Shown: positions 1-5,761, counted from the first letter of the stretch. The stretch: DNA of 5,999 nt from Cyrtobacter comes (GCF_034470605.1 NZ_JARGYT010000075.1:1-5999), one strand, 5' to 3'. Notes: generated by a model not told the origin, from the sequence alone. A program made the numbers and translations.

Positions 1-1
1 G

Positions 2-1351
2 AAACAACCTTTTATCCATCTAAATACCATATTTATCGCCTCCAATATAATATTGCATCTTTTCCATTATTTGGCAAAACCTTTGTTAACAGTGCCTAAC
101 CCTTATATCAAGTGTAAAGATTCTCAAGATTCAGAGGATGATCCGTGCTATATATTAAAAACCCAAGTATTAGAGGTTTTTGCCAACAAAGGTAATAAGA
201 GCTCTGATTCTGTAAGTGCTGCGCCACCTTTGGGCATACTATCTGGGGCAAGTGCTAAGTCAGCACCTAATAATATAGAGGGCAGCGAGCCCGCAGCGAG
301 CACAAATAGCACTCAATTTGCTACACCAAGCAATGTGCAAGATGCTAACGTTGCTGTGTATAATAATATAACAGTCGAAGCGCCTGCGGCCAATATAAAT
401 AGCGCTGCCAAAGCGTCTGAGAAATGTGAAAAAAATAACACTCAATTTTGGGGTATTGACTTAGGTAATAATGCTCATTCTGTGTGTAATAGTACTAATG
501 TAGATACTAGCAAGTCTGTGATTGGTACAGAGAGTGTTAATGATGTAGATAGTAGTAGTGCAGATGCTAATATAGGTGGGATTGATATAAAGAGTAGCAA
601 TCCCACTATAGGGCAGGCTGATCATACTAAGTCTGGAGGCAAGCCGTTAAATGATGAAGCGTATTATTATGCTGCTTTTTCTGGCGCTGCTTTTCCTGAA
701 TGTCATCAGAAAGATGGTAATGCTGAACATATCAACTCTAAAGCTGGTATAAGTAGTGGATCTAGCTCTAAGGGCTCATCATCTGCTGAAGAAACTAAAT
801 CTGGTAATGCTATTAAAGGTCCTGGGAAGGAAAATGGACATGTAGCAAAAGATAATGCTAATATTTCTTCACCATTTGAGAAATTTAATCCTTCTGCAAC
901 TATAAAGGGGCAGTATAAGAATGTAATACTTGGGTTTGGTTTCTCAGAGAAATATAAAACTATTTCTGGTTCATTATCTTTATTAGAGGAAAATCCAATT
1001 GAGGTTGGGTTTGAATATACACATGGCGCAGATAAATCAGAATCTTTTGATATAAAATTGAACAGAGCTTCTGTTTCAGTCTCTAGTATGTTTAACATAA
1101 ACGAAAAGTTTATGATTGGTGCAAAGGTTAACTTAGGTAACTCTGCTATATCTATTGATCAACATAAAGAAAACTTCTTTAGCTTTGGATCATCAATTAT
1201 TTTCTCATATAGTATGAGTGAGAATATCAATTTTACTTTTGAAGCTGGTTTCAACAAGGTGCATGGTGATATTATACTAAAAGATAAACAGGCGACTATA
1301 AATCAAGCTAAAAATGCTAGTGTGGATTTTGGTGTAAAGTTTATATTTTAA
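2..1351 (+). CDS. Putative surface protein: low-complexity N-terminal region plus C-terminal outer-membrane beta-barrel (5' partial)
   Basis: No named family is recognised. The frame is open to the left edge with no ATG, so the true start probably lies outside; a TTG at 53 would give 432 residues but has no visible ribosome binding site. The first 30 or so visible residues are rather hydrophobic and could be part of a signal peptide. Numbering from the TTG, residues about 45-270 are low complexity, rich in Ser, Asn, Ala and Gly, with SSGSSSKGSSS-type runs and a few scattered Cys. From about residue 275 to the end the sequence changes to alternating polar/hydrophobic segments such as VILGFGFSE, PIEVGFEYTHG, FMIGAKVNLGN, FSFGSSIIFSYS and INFTFEAGFN, about eight to ten strands. 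It ends in VDFGVKFIF, the alternating pattern with terminal Phe typical of BAM-assembled outer-membrane barrels. The inferred role is a surface-exposed membrane protein carrying an N-terminal extension. The barrel inference is moderately strong; the function is unknown. Confidence 0.7.
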   Translation, partial: KQPFIHLNTIFIASNIILHLFHYLAKPLLTVPNPYIKCKDSQDSEDDPCYILKTQVLEVFANKGNKSSDSVSAAPPLGILSGASAKSAPNNIEGSEPAASTNSTQFATPSNVQDANVAVYNNITVEAPAANINSAAKASEKCEKNNTQFWGIDLGNNAHSVCNSTNVDTSKSVIGTESVNDVDSSSADANIGGIDIKSSNPTIGQADHTKSGGKPLNDEAYYYAAFSGAAFPECHQKDGNAEHINSKAGISSGSSSKGSSSAEETKSGNAIKGPGKENGHVAKDNANISSPFEKFNPSATIKGQYKNVILGFGFSEKYKTISGSLSLLEENPIEVGFEYTHGADKSESFDIKLNRASVSVSSMFNINEKFMIGAKVNLGNSAISIDQHKENFFSFGSSIIFSYSMSENINFTFEAGFNKVHGDIILKDKQATINQAKNASVDFGVKFIF

Positions 1352-1493
1352 CTAATCTCTCAATTAATTACTCTTTACGGGCTAAAGGTATTAGCCACTT
1401 AGAGAAGAATGCGGGTAGGGGCCATGTATCTTAAAGAGCGAATCTTTTTGCCTTTCTGGTATATCTTCTGCCCCTTTGGTACATGGTGCTGTT

Positions 1494-1835
1494 CTATGAT
1501 TCTTTTTTATCATTGGGTTTATTTTTAACAACAGATAGTGATTTTATTGCATATCCACACAACTCTAAAAATGATACTCCGTTTTCTTTTGCTAAGTTTC
1601 TTATTGATTGCAAGCCATCAGAAATTTCTTTAGGTATAAGGCCGCCTCTCTCAACTTTAATCAATGTTTCTTGAAAATGTGTAGGTGTATGTTTGTGATC
1701 AGGGTTACCTATATACAGCTTTACATTTTCCTGACGGTTACCAAATACACACGGTACTTCAAGTTCATGTATCTCGGATCGCTTTCCATCCCTCAGTTCT
1801 CTTTTTTTTCTCATAGAAAGGTTTTGTGAAGACAT
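1494..1835 (-). CDS. DUF2610-like small conserved protein
   Basis: A 113-residue soluble protein without signal peptide or membrane segment. After a charged N-terminus (MRKKRELRDGKRSEIHE) come a short beta region with CVFGN and LYIGNPDHKHTPTHFQ, then ERGGLIPKEI, then a helical stretch ending GVSFLELCGYAI. From memory this order (a phosphate- or nucleotide-free 'YIGNP...HFQ...ERGG.IP.E...NNVSFEELC' pattern) matches the small DUF2610 proteins found in Rickettsiales and other alphaproteobacteria, whose function is not known. The C-terminus is Lys/Asn-rich. ATG at 1835 is preferred. A TTG at 1862 would add nine residues and leave only nine bases to the rsmA start, and ATG at 1814 is also possible. 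None has a clear Shine-Dalgarno sequence. It is transcribed divergently from rsmA, so the two may share a compact promoter region. No terminator with a T-run was found downstream. Confidence 0.8.
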   Translation of the reverse strand: MSSQNLSMRKKRELRDGKRSEIHELEVPCVFGNRQENVKLYIGNPDHKHTPTHFQETLIKVERGGLIPKEISDGLQSIRNLAKENGVSFLELCGYAIKSLSVVKNKPNDKKES

Positions 1836-1871
1836 ATCGTATGGTAATAGATAGTTGAACAAGTAACTACG

Positions 1872-2696
1872 ATGTTAACTCAGGTTTTTAAAAACACCAT
1901 GCATATAAAATTTTACGCAAAAAAATCATTAGGTCAAAATTTTTTAATAGATAAGGAAATTGCTCATAAAATACCTTCATTAGCTTCAGATATTTCTGAA
2001 AAAAGAATATTAGAAATAGGACCAGGTTTTGGAAGCTTGACACACAGTATATTATTACAAAAACCGAAATATCTTTTTGCAATAGAAAAAGACCACAGAT
2101 TTGAGCAGCCTCTGCTAGAGATTAAAAAATTAAATGAAAATTTCAATTTTCAAATAGGGGATGCTTTAGATAATTTTGATTATTATACAGAAAAGTATTC
2201 AATAATAGCGAACTTACCATACAGTGTTGCTACACCATTACTTTTAAAATGGGTATATTCATCCTCTCTTATAGAAGAGATAATAGTAATGGTGCAAAAA
2301 GAGGTGGCGCTTAGAATCACTAATACCTATCAAGATGCAGAATATTCAAGATTAAGCATTATAACACAAACAGTTTATGATTCATGTATATGCTTTGATG
2401 TTGCAAAGGAGTGTTTCGATCCGCAGCCTAAAGTTACATCTTCTGTTGTTTATATGAAAAACAATGGCAAAAAATATACAGAAAAATTTCTCCAAACACT
2501 AGAAATAGTCACATTTCATGCTTTCTCCCAAAGAAGAAAAAAAATTTCAAATTCGCTCCTTCTGCTTTTTGGTAATAATACTAAAGCAATTCTTAATGAT
2601 CTTGGTATAGATTCACAAAAAAGAGCTCAAGATCTATCATTGAATGATTTTCACTTGCTGACAAGGTTTTCCATAGAGGAAAAATATGATGTTTAG
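1872..2696 (+). CDS. rsmA: 16S rRNA (adenine(1518)-N(6)/adenine(1519)-N(6))-dimethyltransferase RsmA (KsgA)
   Basis: RsmA transfers four methyl groups from S-adenosylmethionine to the two adjacent adenines in the 3'-terminal helix 45 of 16S rRNA, a late quality-control step in small-subunit assembly; its loss gives kasugamycin resistance. The 274 residues are a normal length. Visible motifs are the N-terminal KSLGQNFL (19-25 region), SAM motif I EIGPGFGSLT (48-57), the acidic end of strand 2 at Glu72, GDALD (96-100), catalytic motif IV NLPYS (114-118), the family signature FDPQPKVTSSVV (182-193), and the C-terminal helical domain with FSQRRKKISNSL and RAQDLSLNDF. All catalytic elements are present, so the gene appears functional. 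Two starts are possible: ATG 1872 and ATG 1899 (MHIKFYAKKSLGQNFL). Neither has a strong ribosome binding site, and both leave the methyltransferase fold intact. It is divergent from the DUF2610-like gene and followed by IS debris rather than an operon partner. Confidence 0.97.
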   Translation: MLTQVFKNTMHIKFYAKKSLGQNFLIDKEIAHKIPSLASDISEKRILEIGPGFGSLTHSILLQKPKYLFAIEKDHRFEQPLLEIKKLNENFNFQIGDALDNFDYYTEKYSIIANLPYSVATPLLLKWVYSSSLIEEIIVMVQKEVALRITNTYQDAEYSRLSIITQTVYDSCICFDVAKECFDPQPKVTSSVVYMKNNGKKYTEKFLQTLEIVTFHAFSQRRKKISNSLLLLFGNNTKAILNDLGIDSQKRAQDLSLNDFHLLTRFSIEEKYDV

Positions 2697-2772
2697 TCAC
2701 ATTTTGGAGAATCAAAATGCTTAGCTATGTGAAGCTGTTAATAATAACGCCATATTAAGTATTTCTGAGAGA

Positions 2773-2797
2773 TATAGCTAAACCGTTATAAAATATC
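2773..2797 (+). repeat. Left terminal inverted repeat of the IS630 remnant
   Basis: Begins TATAGCTAAACCGTTATAAA. It starts next to the transposase stop codon (complement of 2796-2798) and pairs with 3258-3282 in inverted orientation. Mismatches fall at offsets 5, 11, 14, 23 and 24 of the 25-base alignment. Confidence 0.7.
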
Positions 2798-3185
2798 ATA
2801 CTAAAAAAGAGGTGAATAATTGATCTAAGGAGCAGTTAATGGCTCTGCGCTTGAGCCCATTTTTTCTCAATTGGCAGGAGAGTGTAGATAAAGTAGCCAG
2901 CATTGTTTATAAATTTTTGCATATTTTTCCAGTGTTTTTATATGTTACTGACAATAGTTTCATCGCGTAAGCAATACTAGACTTGCTTACACATAACCTT
3001 TTTGCTCGTTCGTATCCATACGAATCCGGATATTTTCTAATATCTTCCATTAAAGCCTCTTTATTGATTTTTGGCTTATTTCTATTCGCTTTAGGCATTA
3101 TTTCCTTCTTCCATCTGCTTAAGGTTCTCATTGACAGATTTTTCCATACTTCTTCATACTTCATACCAGATTCATGCAGCTTCAT
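2796..3185 (-). pseudogene. IS630-family transposase, internally deleted and frameshifted
   Basis: The first frame (3185 down to 2907) gives 92 residues: a helix-turn-helix region (MKYEEVWKNLSMRTLSRWKKEI), a basic linker, and a second DNA-binding region (DIRKYPDSYGYERAKRLCVSKSSIAYAMKLLSVTYKN) typical of IS630 N-termini. The frame is lost after TYKN at a short A-run (TATAAAAACACTGG) where full elements read on as TYKKTL. A second frame (2922-2836) reads FINNAGYFIY, which resembles the start of the core, then LLPIEKKWAQAQSH. The PIEKKWAQA part is the IS630 C-terminal 'NPIEKKWAQA' block that carries the catalytic Glu. A third frame (2843-2796) gives AINCSLDQLFTSFLV and stops just before the left terminal repeat, as intact elements do. 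The DESGF-type Asp block and the second Asp are missing. The gene is therefore dead, through one internal deletion and at least two frame changes. Confidence 0.85.
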
Positions 3186-3257
3186 TATTTTTTTCTAAAT
3201 TGTATTGGATAGGTCATTAGCTATTTTGATTGATGATTTATATACACTAAATATTAT

Positions 3258-3282
3258 GCCATTTTATAGCGCTTTAGATATA
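3258..3282 (-). repeat. Right terminal inverted repeat of the IS630 remnant
   Basis: On the minus strand it begins TATATCTAAAGCGCTATAAA and lies about 75 bases upstream of the transposase ATG at 3185. Its inner part TATAAAATGGC is identical to the inner part of the right end of the MITE-like element at 5737-5761. Confidence 0.7.
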
Positions 3283-3289
3283 TTGATTA

Positions 3290-3334
3290 CCTATGCTAAT
3301 TCAGCTTGAATCACTATATATATTAATTTGCTTA
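3290..3334 (-). repeat. Dispersed 45-bp repeat, copy A
   Basis: Read on the minus strand it runs TAAGCAAATTAATATATATA, then GTGATTCAAGCTGAATTAGC, then ATAGG. The same series of blocks is seen at 5869-5911, and its inner 28 bases at 5758-5785 (24 of 28 identical to 3293-3320). It lies eight bases outside the right end of the IS630 remnant, so it is not part of that element as I have bounded it. It could be the end of a second, unrelated insertion sequence. Confidence 0.6.
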
Positions 3335-3381
3335 AAAAAGTTACTATACAAAATAAAAAGTATTATCTACCCTAGATTGTA

Positions 3382-3471
3382 TTGATACATCTATTGATAA
3401 TATGTTTATTTACAATTCTTTTGTTGCAAAATGTATCAATATATTGATATCATTTTGATATTGATTATCAA
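3382..3471. promoter_or_regulatory. Cluster of TTGAT/ATCAA half-sites upstream of phaA
   Basis: TTGAT occurs at 3382, 3394, 3444, 3455 and 3461, and ATCAA at 3435 and 3467. They include a perfect 16-base palindrome, TATCAATATATTGATA (3434-3449), and TTGATTATCAA (3461-3471), which ends 14 bases before the phaA ATG. Bases 3434-3446 also fit the IHF consensus WATCARNNNNTTR on both strands. The position suits control of phaA-phaB by a repressor or nucleoid protein. In DNA this AT-rich some of it may be chance. No clear -35/-10 pair stands out. Confidence 0.35.
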
Positions 3472-3485
3472 ATCTATTGAAGAAC

Positions 3486-4637
3486 ATGGATGTTGCTATA
3501 ATAAAGGCTCTTAGGACGCCAATAGGGAAATTTTGTGGAGGTTTAGCAAAAAAAACCTCATGGGAGCTTGGCTCTGAAGTAGTAAAAAATATATTAAATG
3601 ATACTGGCGTTTCTCCAAAGGAAATCTCGGAAGTGATAATGGGTCAGGTATTGCTATCAGGCGCAGGGCAAAACCCCGCAAGAAGAGCCGCATTAAGCGC
3701 TGGTATTCCAGAAAGTGTACCTGCCTTTATATTAAACCAGGTTTGCGGCTCTGGCCTTAGAGCTGCAGCCATTACAATATTAGAAGACCCTACAAAAATA
3801 ATAATAGCGGGTGGGCAAGAAAGTATGACAAACGCACCATTTGCAGTAAATATTAGGGCAGCAAGGAAAATGGGAAATATAGATATGCAAGATCTAATGT
3901 TAACAGATGGTCTGATGGACGATTTTCTAGGTGTACATATGGGTATTACAGCCGAAGGGTTGGCAAAGAAATATTCCATAACTAGAAACATGCAAGATAA
4001 TTTTGCATTAGAATCTCAGCAAAAAGCTTCAAAAGCTCAAAAATTATCCCATTTTAAAAATGAGATAATTCCTATGCAAATAGATGGTAATATACTTTCT
4101 GAAGATGAGTTTATTAGGCATGATATGGACCTTGAGAAGCTCTCTAAACTCAGGCCTGCATTCATAAAAGATGGTGGTACCGTAACAGCTGGTAATTCAT
4201 CAGGAATAAATGATGGAGCGGCCGCAGTTTTATTAATGAGCTTGAAAGAGGCTCAAAGGAGGAAGTTGGAGCCAATGGCTATTATAAGGTCATTTGAGCA
4301 AAGTGGTATAGAACCAGGACTAATGGGGATAGCGCCAGTAGAAGCTTGTAGGAAGGCTTTAAAAAAGGCATCTTGGAGTGTATCAGATCTTGGTCTTATA
4401 GAAGCAAGCGAGGCTTTTGCTGTACAGCTTATTTGTGTAAATAATGAAATGGGTTGGGATGCAAGTAAGGTTAATGTTAATGGTGGCGCCATAGCTTTGG
4501 GCCATCCTATTGGCGCCTCAGGCGCTAGAATATTAACGACCTTACTCCATGAGATGCATAGAAGAGATGTTAAAAAATCTATAGCAACATTATGTATAGG
4601 TGGCGGTATGGGAATCGCTATGTGTTTAGAACGTTAA
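3486..4637 (+). CDS. phaA: Acetyl-CoA acetyltransferase (biosynthetic thiolase, PhaA/AtoB family)
   Basis: It catalyses 2 acetyl-CoA to acetoacetyl-CoA plus CoA in the cytosol, the first step to 3-hydroxybutyryl-CoA and polyhydroxybutyrate. The start is set at ATG 3486 because thiolases begin with this MDVAIIKALRTPIGKF-type strand; a TTG at 3477 would add three residues. The 383-residue length is about normal. Visible motifs are NQVCGSGLRA with nucleophile Cys87, AGGQESMTNAPF (108-119), TVTAGNSSGINDGAAAV (232-248), EASEAF (306-311), GGAIALGHPIGASGAR with His340, and CIGGGMG with Cys370. The catalytic Cys/His/Cys set is complete. The NEAF motif reads SEAF: Ser308 replaces the Asn that orders the oxyanion-hole water in classical thiolases. 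phaB follows after 31 bases, so the two are probably co-transcribed. GAAG three bases before the ATG is a poor ribosome binding site. PhaA is favoured over a general AtoB because of the phaB neighbour. Confidence 0.93.
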   Translation: MDVAIIKALRTPIGKFCGGLAKKTSWELGSEVVKNILNDTGVSPKEISEVIMGQVLLSGAGQNPARRAALSAGIPESVPAFILNQVCGSGLRAAAITILEDPTKIIIAGGQESMTNAPFAVNIRAARKMGNIDMQDLMLTDGLMDDFLGVHMGITAEGLAKKYSITRNMQDNFALESQQKASKAQKLSHFKNEIIPMQIDGNILSEDEFIRHDMDLEKLSKLRPAFIKDGGTVTAGNSSGINDGAAAVLLMSLKEAQRRKLEPMAIIRSFEQSGIEPGLMGIAPVEACRKALKKASWSVSDLGLIEASEAFAVQLICVNNEMGWDASKVNVNGGAIALGHPIGASGARILTTLLHEMHRRDVKKSIATLCIGGGMGIAMCLER

Positions 4638-4668
4638 TTTTTACAGTTTTTTATAATATGTTTATAAT

Positions 4669-5388
4669 ATGAGAAGAGTACTTATAACAGGTGGCACTAG
4701 GGGGATAGGAAAGGCAATAGCAATTGGTATGCATAAGCAGGGCCATAAAGTAATTGCAAATTATTTAGGCAATAATTCTGCGGCTGAGGCTTTAGAAAAA
4801 GAGTTTGGGATAAAAACATTGAAATGGGATATTGCGGATTATTCTCAGTGCAAAGCCGCAATAGAAAAAGCAGAAAATATGCTTGAGGGCAATATAGAAA
4901 TTTTATTTAATAACGCTGGTATAGCAAGAGATGCCATGCTCCACAAGCAATCTATAGAAAATTGGCATGCTGTTATAGATACAAATCTTAGCTCGGTTTT
5001 CAATATGACAAATCTTATCTTGCCAAAAATGAGAGAGGCAAAATTTGGTAGAATAGTAAGCACAAGCTCTGTCAATGCACATGGTATGCTTGGGCAGACC
5101 AATTATGCTGCTGCAAAAGCTGGGATTGAAGGGTTTACAAAATCACTCGCTTTGGAAGTAGCAAGATATGGTATTACCGCAAATGCAATTGCTCCAGGCT
5201 ATATAGATACAGAAATGATGAATATCGTACCACAAAAGATACTTGATGGCATAATTGCTCATGTCCCTATGGGTAGGCTTGGAAAAGTTGAGGAAGTAGC
5301 TCAAGCTGCTTTATTCCTTGCAAGTGAATCATCATCCTTTATTACAGGCGTTATACTACCAGTTAATGGGGGCTTAAGAATGTATTAG
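4669..5388 (+). CDS. phaB: Acetoacetyl-CoA reductase (SDR family, PhaB)
   Basis: A classical short-chain dehydrogenase that reduces acetoacetyl-CoA to (R)-3-hydroxybutyryl-CoA, the monomer precursor of PHB. The 239 residues carry the N-terminal cofactor motif TGGTRGIG (7-14), NNAG (81-84), the helix-4 Asn106 in IDTNLSS, the catalytic Ser134 in STSSVN, and Tyr146/Lys150 in GQTNYAAAK. APGYIDTEM (175-183) and the C-terminal FITGVILPVNGGLRMY complete the fold. SSVN...GQTNY and the final GG.RMY resemble PhaB more than the closely related ketoacyl-ACP reductase FabG. The position just after phaA supports PhaB, but FabG-like activity cannot be excluded by sequence reading. The start ATG has no visible Shine-Dalgarno sequence; the 31-base spacer is nearly pure A/T and contains two TATAAT strings (4652 and 4663), so an internal promoter is possible. 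No phaC or phasin gene follows within the window. Confidence 0.88.
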   Translation: MRRVLITGGTRGIGKAIAIGMHKQGHKVIANYLGNNSAAEALEKEFGIKTLKWDIADYSQCKAAIEKAENMLEGNIEILFNNAGIARDAMLHKQSIENWHAVIDTNLSSVFNMTNLILPKMREAKFGRIVSTSSVNAHGMLGQTNYAAAKAGIEGFTKSLALEVARYGITANAIAPGYIDTEMMNIVPQKILDGIIAHVPMGRLGKVEEVAQAALFLASESSSFITGVILPVNGGLRMY

Positions 5389-5414
5389 TTTTTTGATAAA
5401 TAAATTTAAAATGG

Positions 5415-5437
5415 AATTCAGAAAGCCTTGAATTTTT
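5415..5437 (+). terminator. Possible weak terminator of the phaA-phaB unit
   Basis: AATTCA (5415-5420) pairs with TGAATT (5429-5434) across an eight-base loop, and the descending arm runs into TTTTT. It lies 26 bases after the phaB stop. The stem is only six base pairs and has just one G-C pair, so it is a weak candidate. Confidence 0.3.
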
Positions 5438-5475
5438 GGATAACACTAAATTAAATAGTTTTTGGGATAAGTGAG

Positions 5476-5511
5476 CTAATGGTGTATGCGAGACTTCGTA
5501 TGCGCCATTAG
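5476..5511. repeat. Strong hairpin, 15-16 bp stem
   Basis: CTAATGGTGTATGCG (5476-5490) pairs over its full length with CGTATGCGCCATTAG (5497-5511). Twelve pairs are Watson-Crick and three are G-U (5483-5504, 5485-5502, 5488-5499), and 5491-5496 can add one more A-U pair around a four-base loop. No T-run follows directly, so it is not a standard terminator. It could be the stem of a transcript or a palindromic repeat element. Confidence 0.7.
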
Positions 5512-5521
5512 AGGAATAGGA

Positions 5522-5543
5522 TTTTTGAGTTGCAATTCAAAAA
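5522..5543. repeat. 22-base palindrome
   Basis: TTTTTGAGTTG (5522-5532) is followed at once by CAATTCAAAAA (5533-5543), its complement apart from one G-T pair. It could be a protein-binding dyad or a cruciform. It overlaps the second copy of the AATTCA-A-run-GCCTT motif. Confidence 0.5.
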
Positions 5544-5615
5544 AGCCTTAGATATCTTTAGACGGTATAAGAATAGCAAAAACTGACGCCATGTCTCAAA
5601 TTTCATAACCCTACA

Positions 5616-5653
5616 TAAAGAGGAGAACTTGACACCTTGAGTTTTCCTATTTA
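5616..5653. repeat. Hairpin with 12 bp stem plus 4 bp extension
   Basis: AGGAGAACTTGA (5621-5632) pairs with TTGAGTTTTCCT (5637-5648) around a CACC loop, with three G-U pairs. After a single mismatch (5620/5649) four further A-T pairs extend the stem to 5616 and 5653. Confidence 0.6.
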
Positions 5654-5673
5654 GGTACTGGTAGAACCTGCGA

Positions 5674-5761
5674 TATAGCTAAGTCAGTATGAAACGTCAT
5701 ATAAAATAGGAATTAAGAAGCTAGAGCAATTATTGCGCCATTTTATACTATCTTAGCTATA
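5674..5761. mobile_element. MITE-like 88-bp element with IS630-type ends
   Basis: The ends 5674-5698 and 5737-5761 (inverted) match at 20 of 25 positions, starting with the shared block TATAGCTAAG. Both ends sit on TA dinucleotides (5674-5675 and 5760-5761), as expected for IS630 insertion at TA. The right end shares TATAAAATGGC and TATA-CTAA with the right end of the IS630 remnant at 3258-3282 (about 19 of 25). There is no coding capacity. It is best explained as a non-autonomous element mobilised by an IS630 transposase of the same family. Confidence 0.65.

Larger units (their letters stand above)
2773..3282 (-). mobile_element. Internally deleted IS630-family insertion sequence remnant (about 510 bp)
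   Basis: The limits are set by imperfect terminal inverted repeats, 2773-2797 on the plus strand and 3258-3282 read on the minus strand. By my alignment they match at 20 of 25 positions, sharing TATA, CTAAA and TATAAAAT at the same offsets. The ends begin TATA, as expected for IS630/Tc1-mariner elements that insert at and duplicate TA. Between them lie the N-terminal part of an IS630 transposase and, directly after it, short pieces of its C-terminus. IS630 elements are usually about twice this length, so the middle, including the first two catalytic Asp residues, has been lost. It cannot make active transposase, but its ends may still be recognised in trans. Confidence 0.8.

Noticed and set aside
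706..1098. 130-codon open frame on the minus strand inside the surface protein gene
   Set aside because: It is an antisense shadow of the plus-strand frame, whose barrel pattern and C-terminal signature are much better supported.
1380..1396. GGCTAA-AGGTA-TTAGCC hairpin after the surface protein gene
   Set aside because: Six clean pairs but no T-run on either strand. A plausible structure, not a supported terminator.
1417..1486. Crossing inverted pairs AGGGGC/GCCCCT (1417-1422, 1470-1475) and CCATGTA/TACATGG (1422-1428, 1480-1486), suggesting a structured RNA
   Set aside because: The two pairings are not nested and share a base; with arms this short chance is adequate, and no known RNA family was recognised.
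2700..2719. CATTTTG-GAGAAT-CAAAATG hairpin just after rsmA
   Set aside because: The seven-pair stem is mostly A-T and no T-run follows, so it does not qualify as an intrinsic terminator.
2721..2781. TTAGCTATGT ... ATATAGCTAA inverted pair that could bound another MITE
   Set aside because: The right arm is the left end of the IS630 remnant. The left arm shares only nine to ten bases with that end, and no further terminal-repeat similarity extends from it, so a separate element is not supported.
2841..2865. Terminator-like GGCTC-loop-GAGCC stem followed by CATTTTTT on the plus strand
   Set aside because: It lies inside the C-terminal IS630 remnant, where its complement encodes KKWAQAQS. The stem is five pairs and sits 145 bases after rsmA, so coding origin explains it better.
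2983..3198. 71-codon plus-strand frame over the transposase remnant
   Set aside because: Antisense shadow of the IS630 N-terminal domain; its hydrophobic look comes from the complement of Lys-rich codons.
3644..3991. 115-codon minus-strand frame within phaA
   Set aside because: It overlaps the conserved thiolase active-site region on the opposite strand and shows no recognisable protein features.
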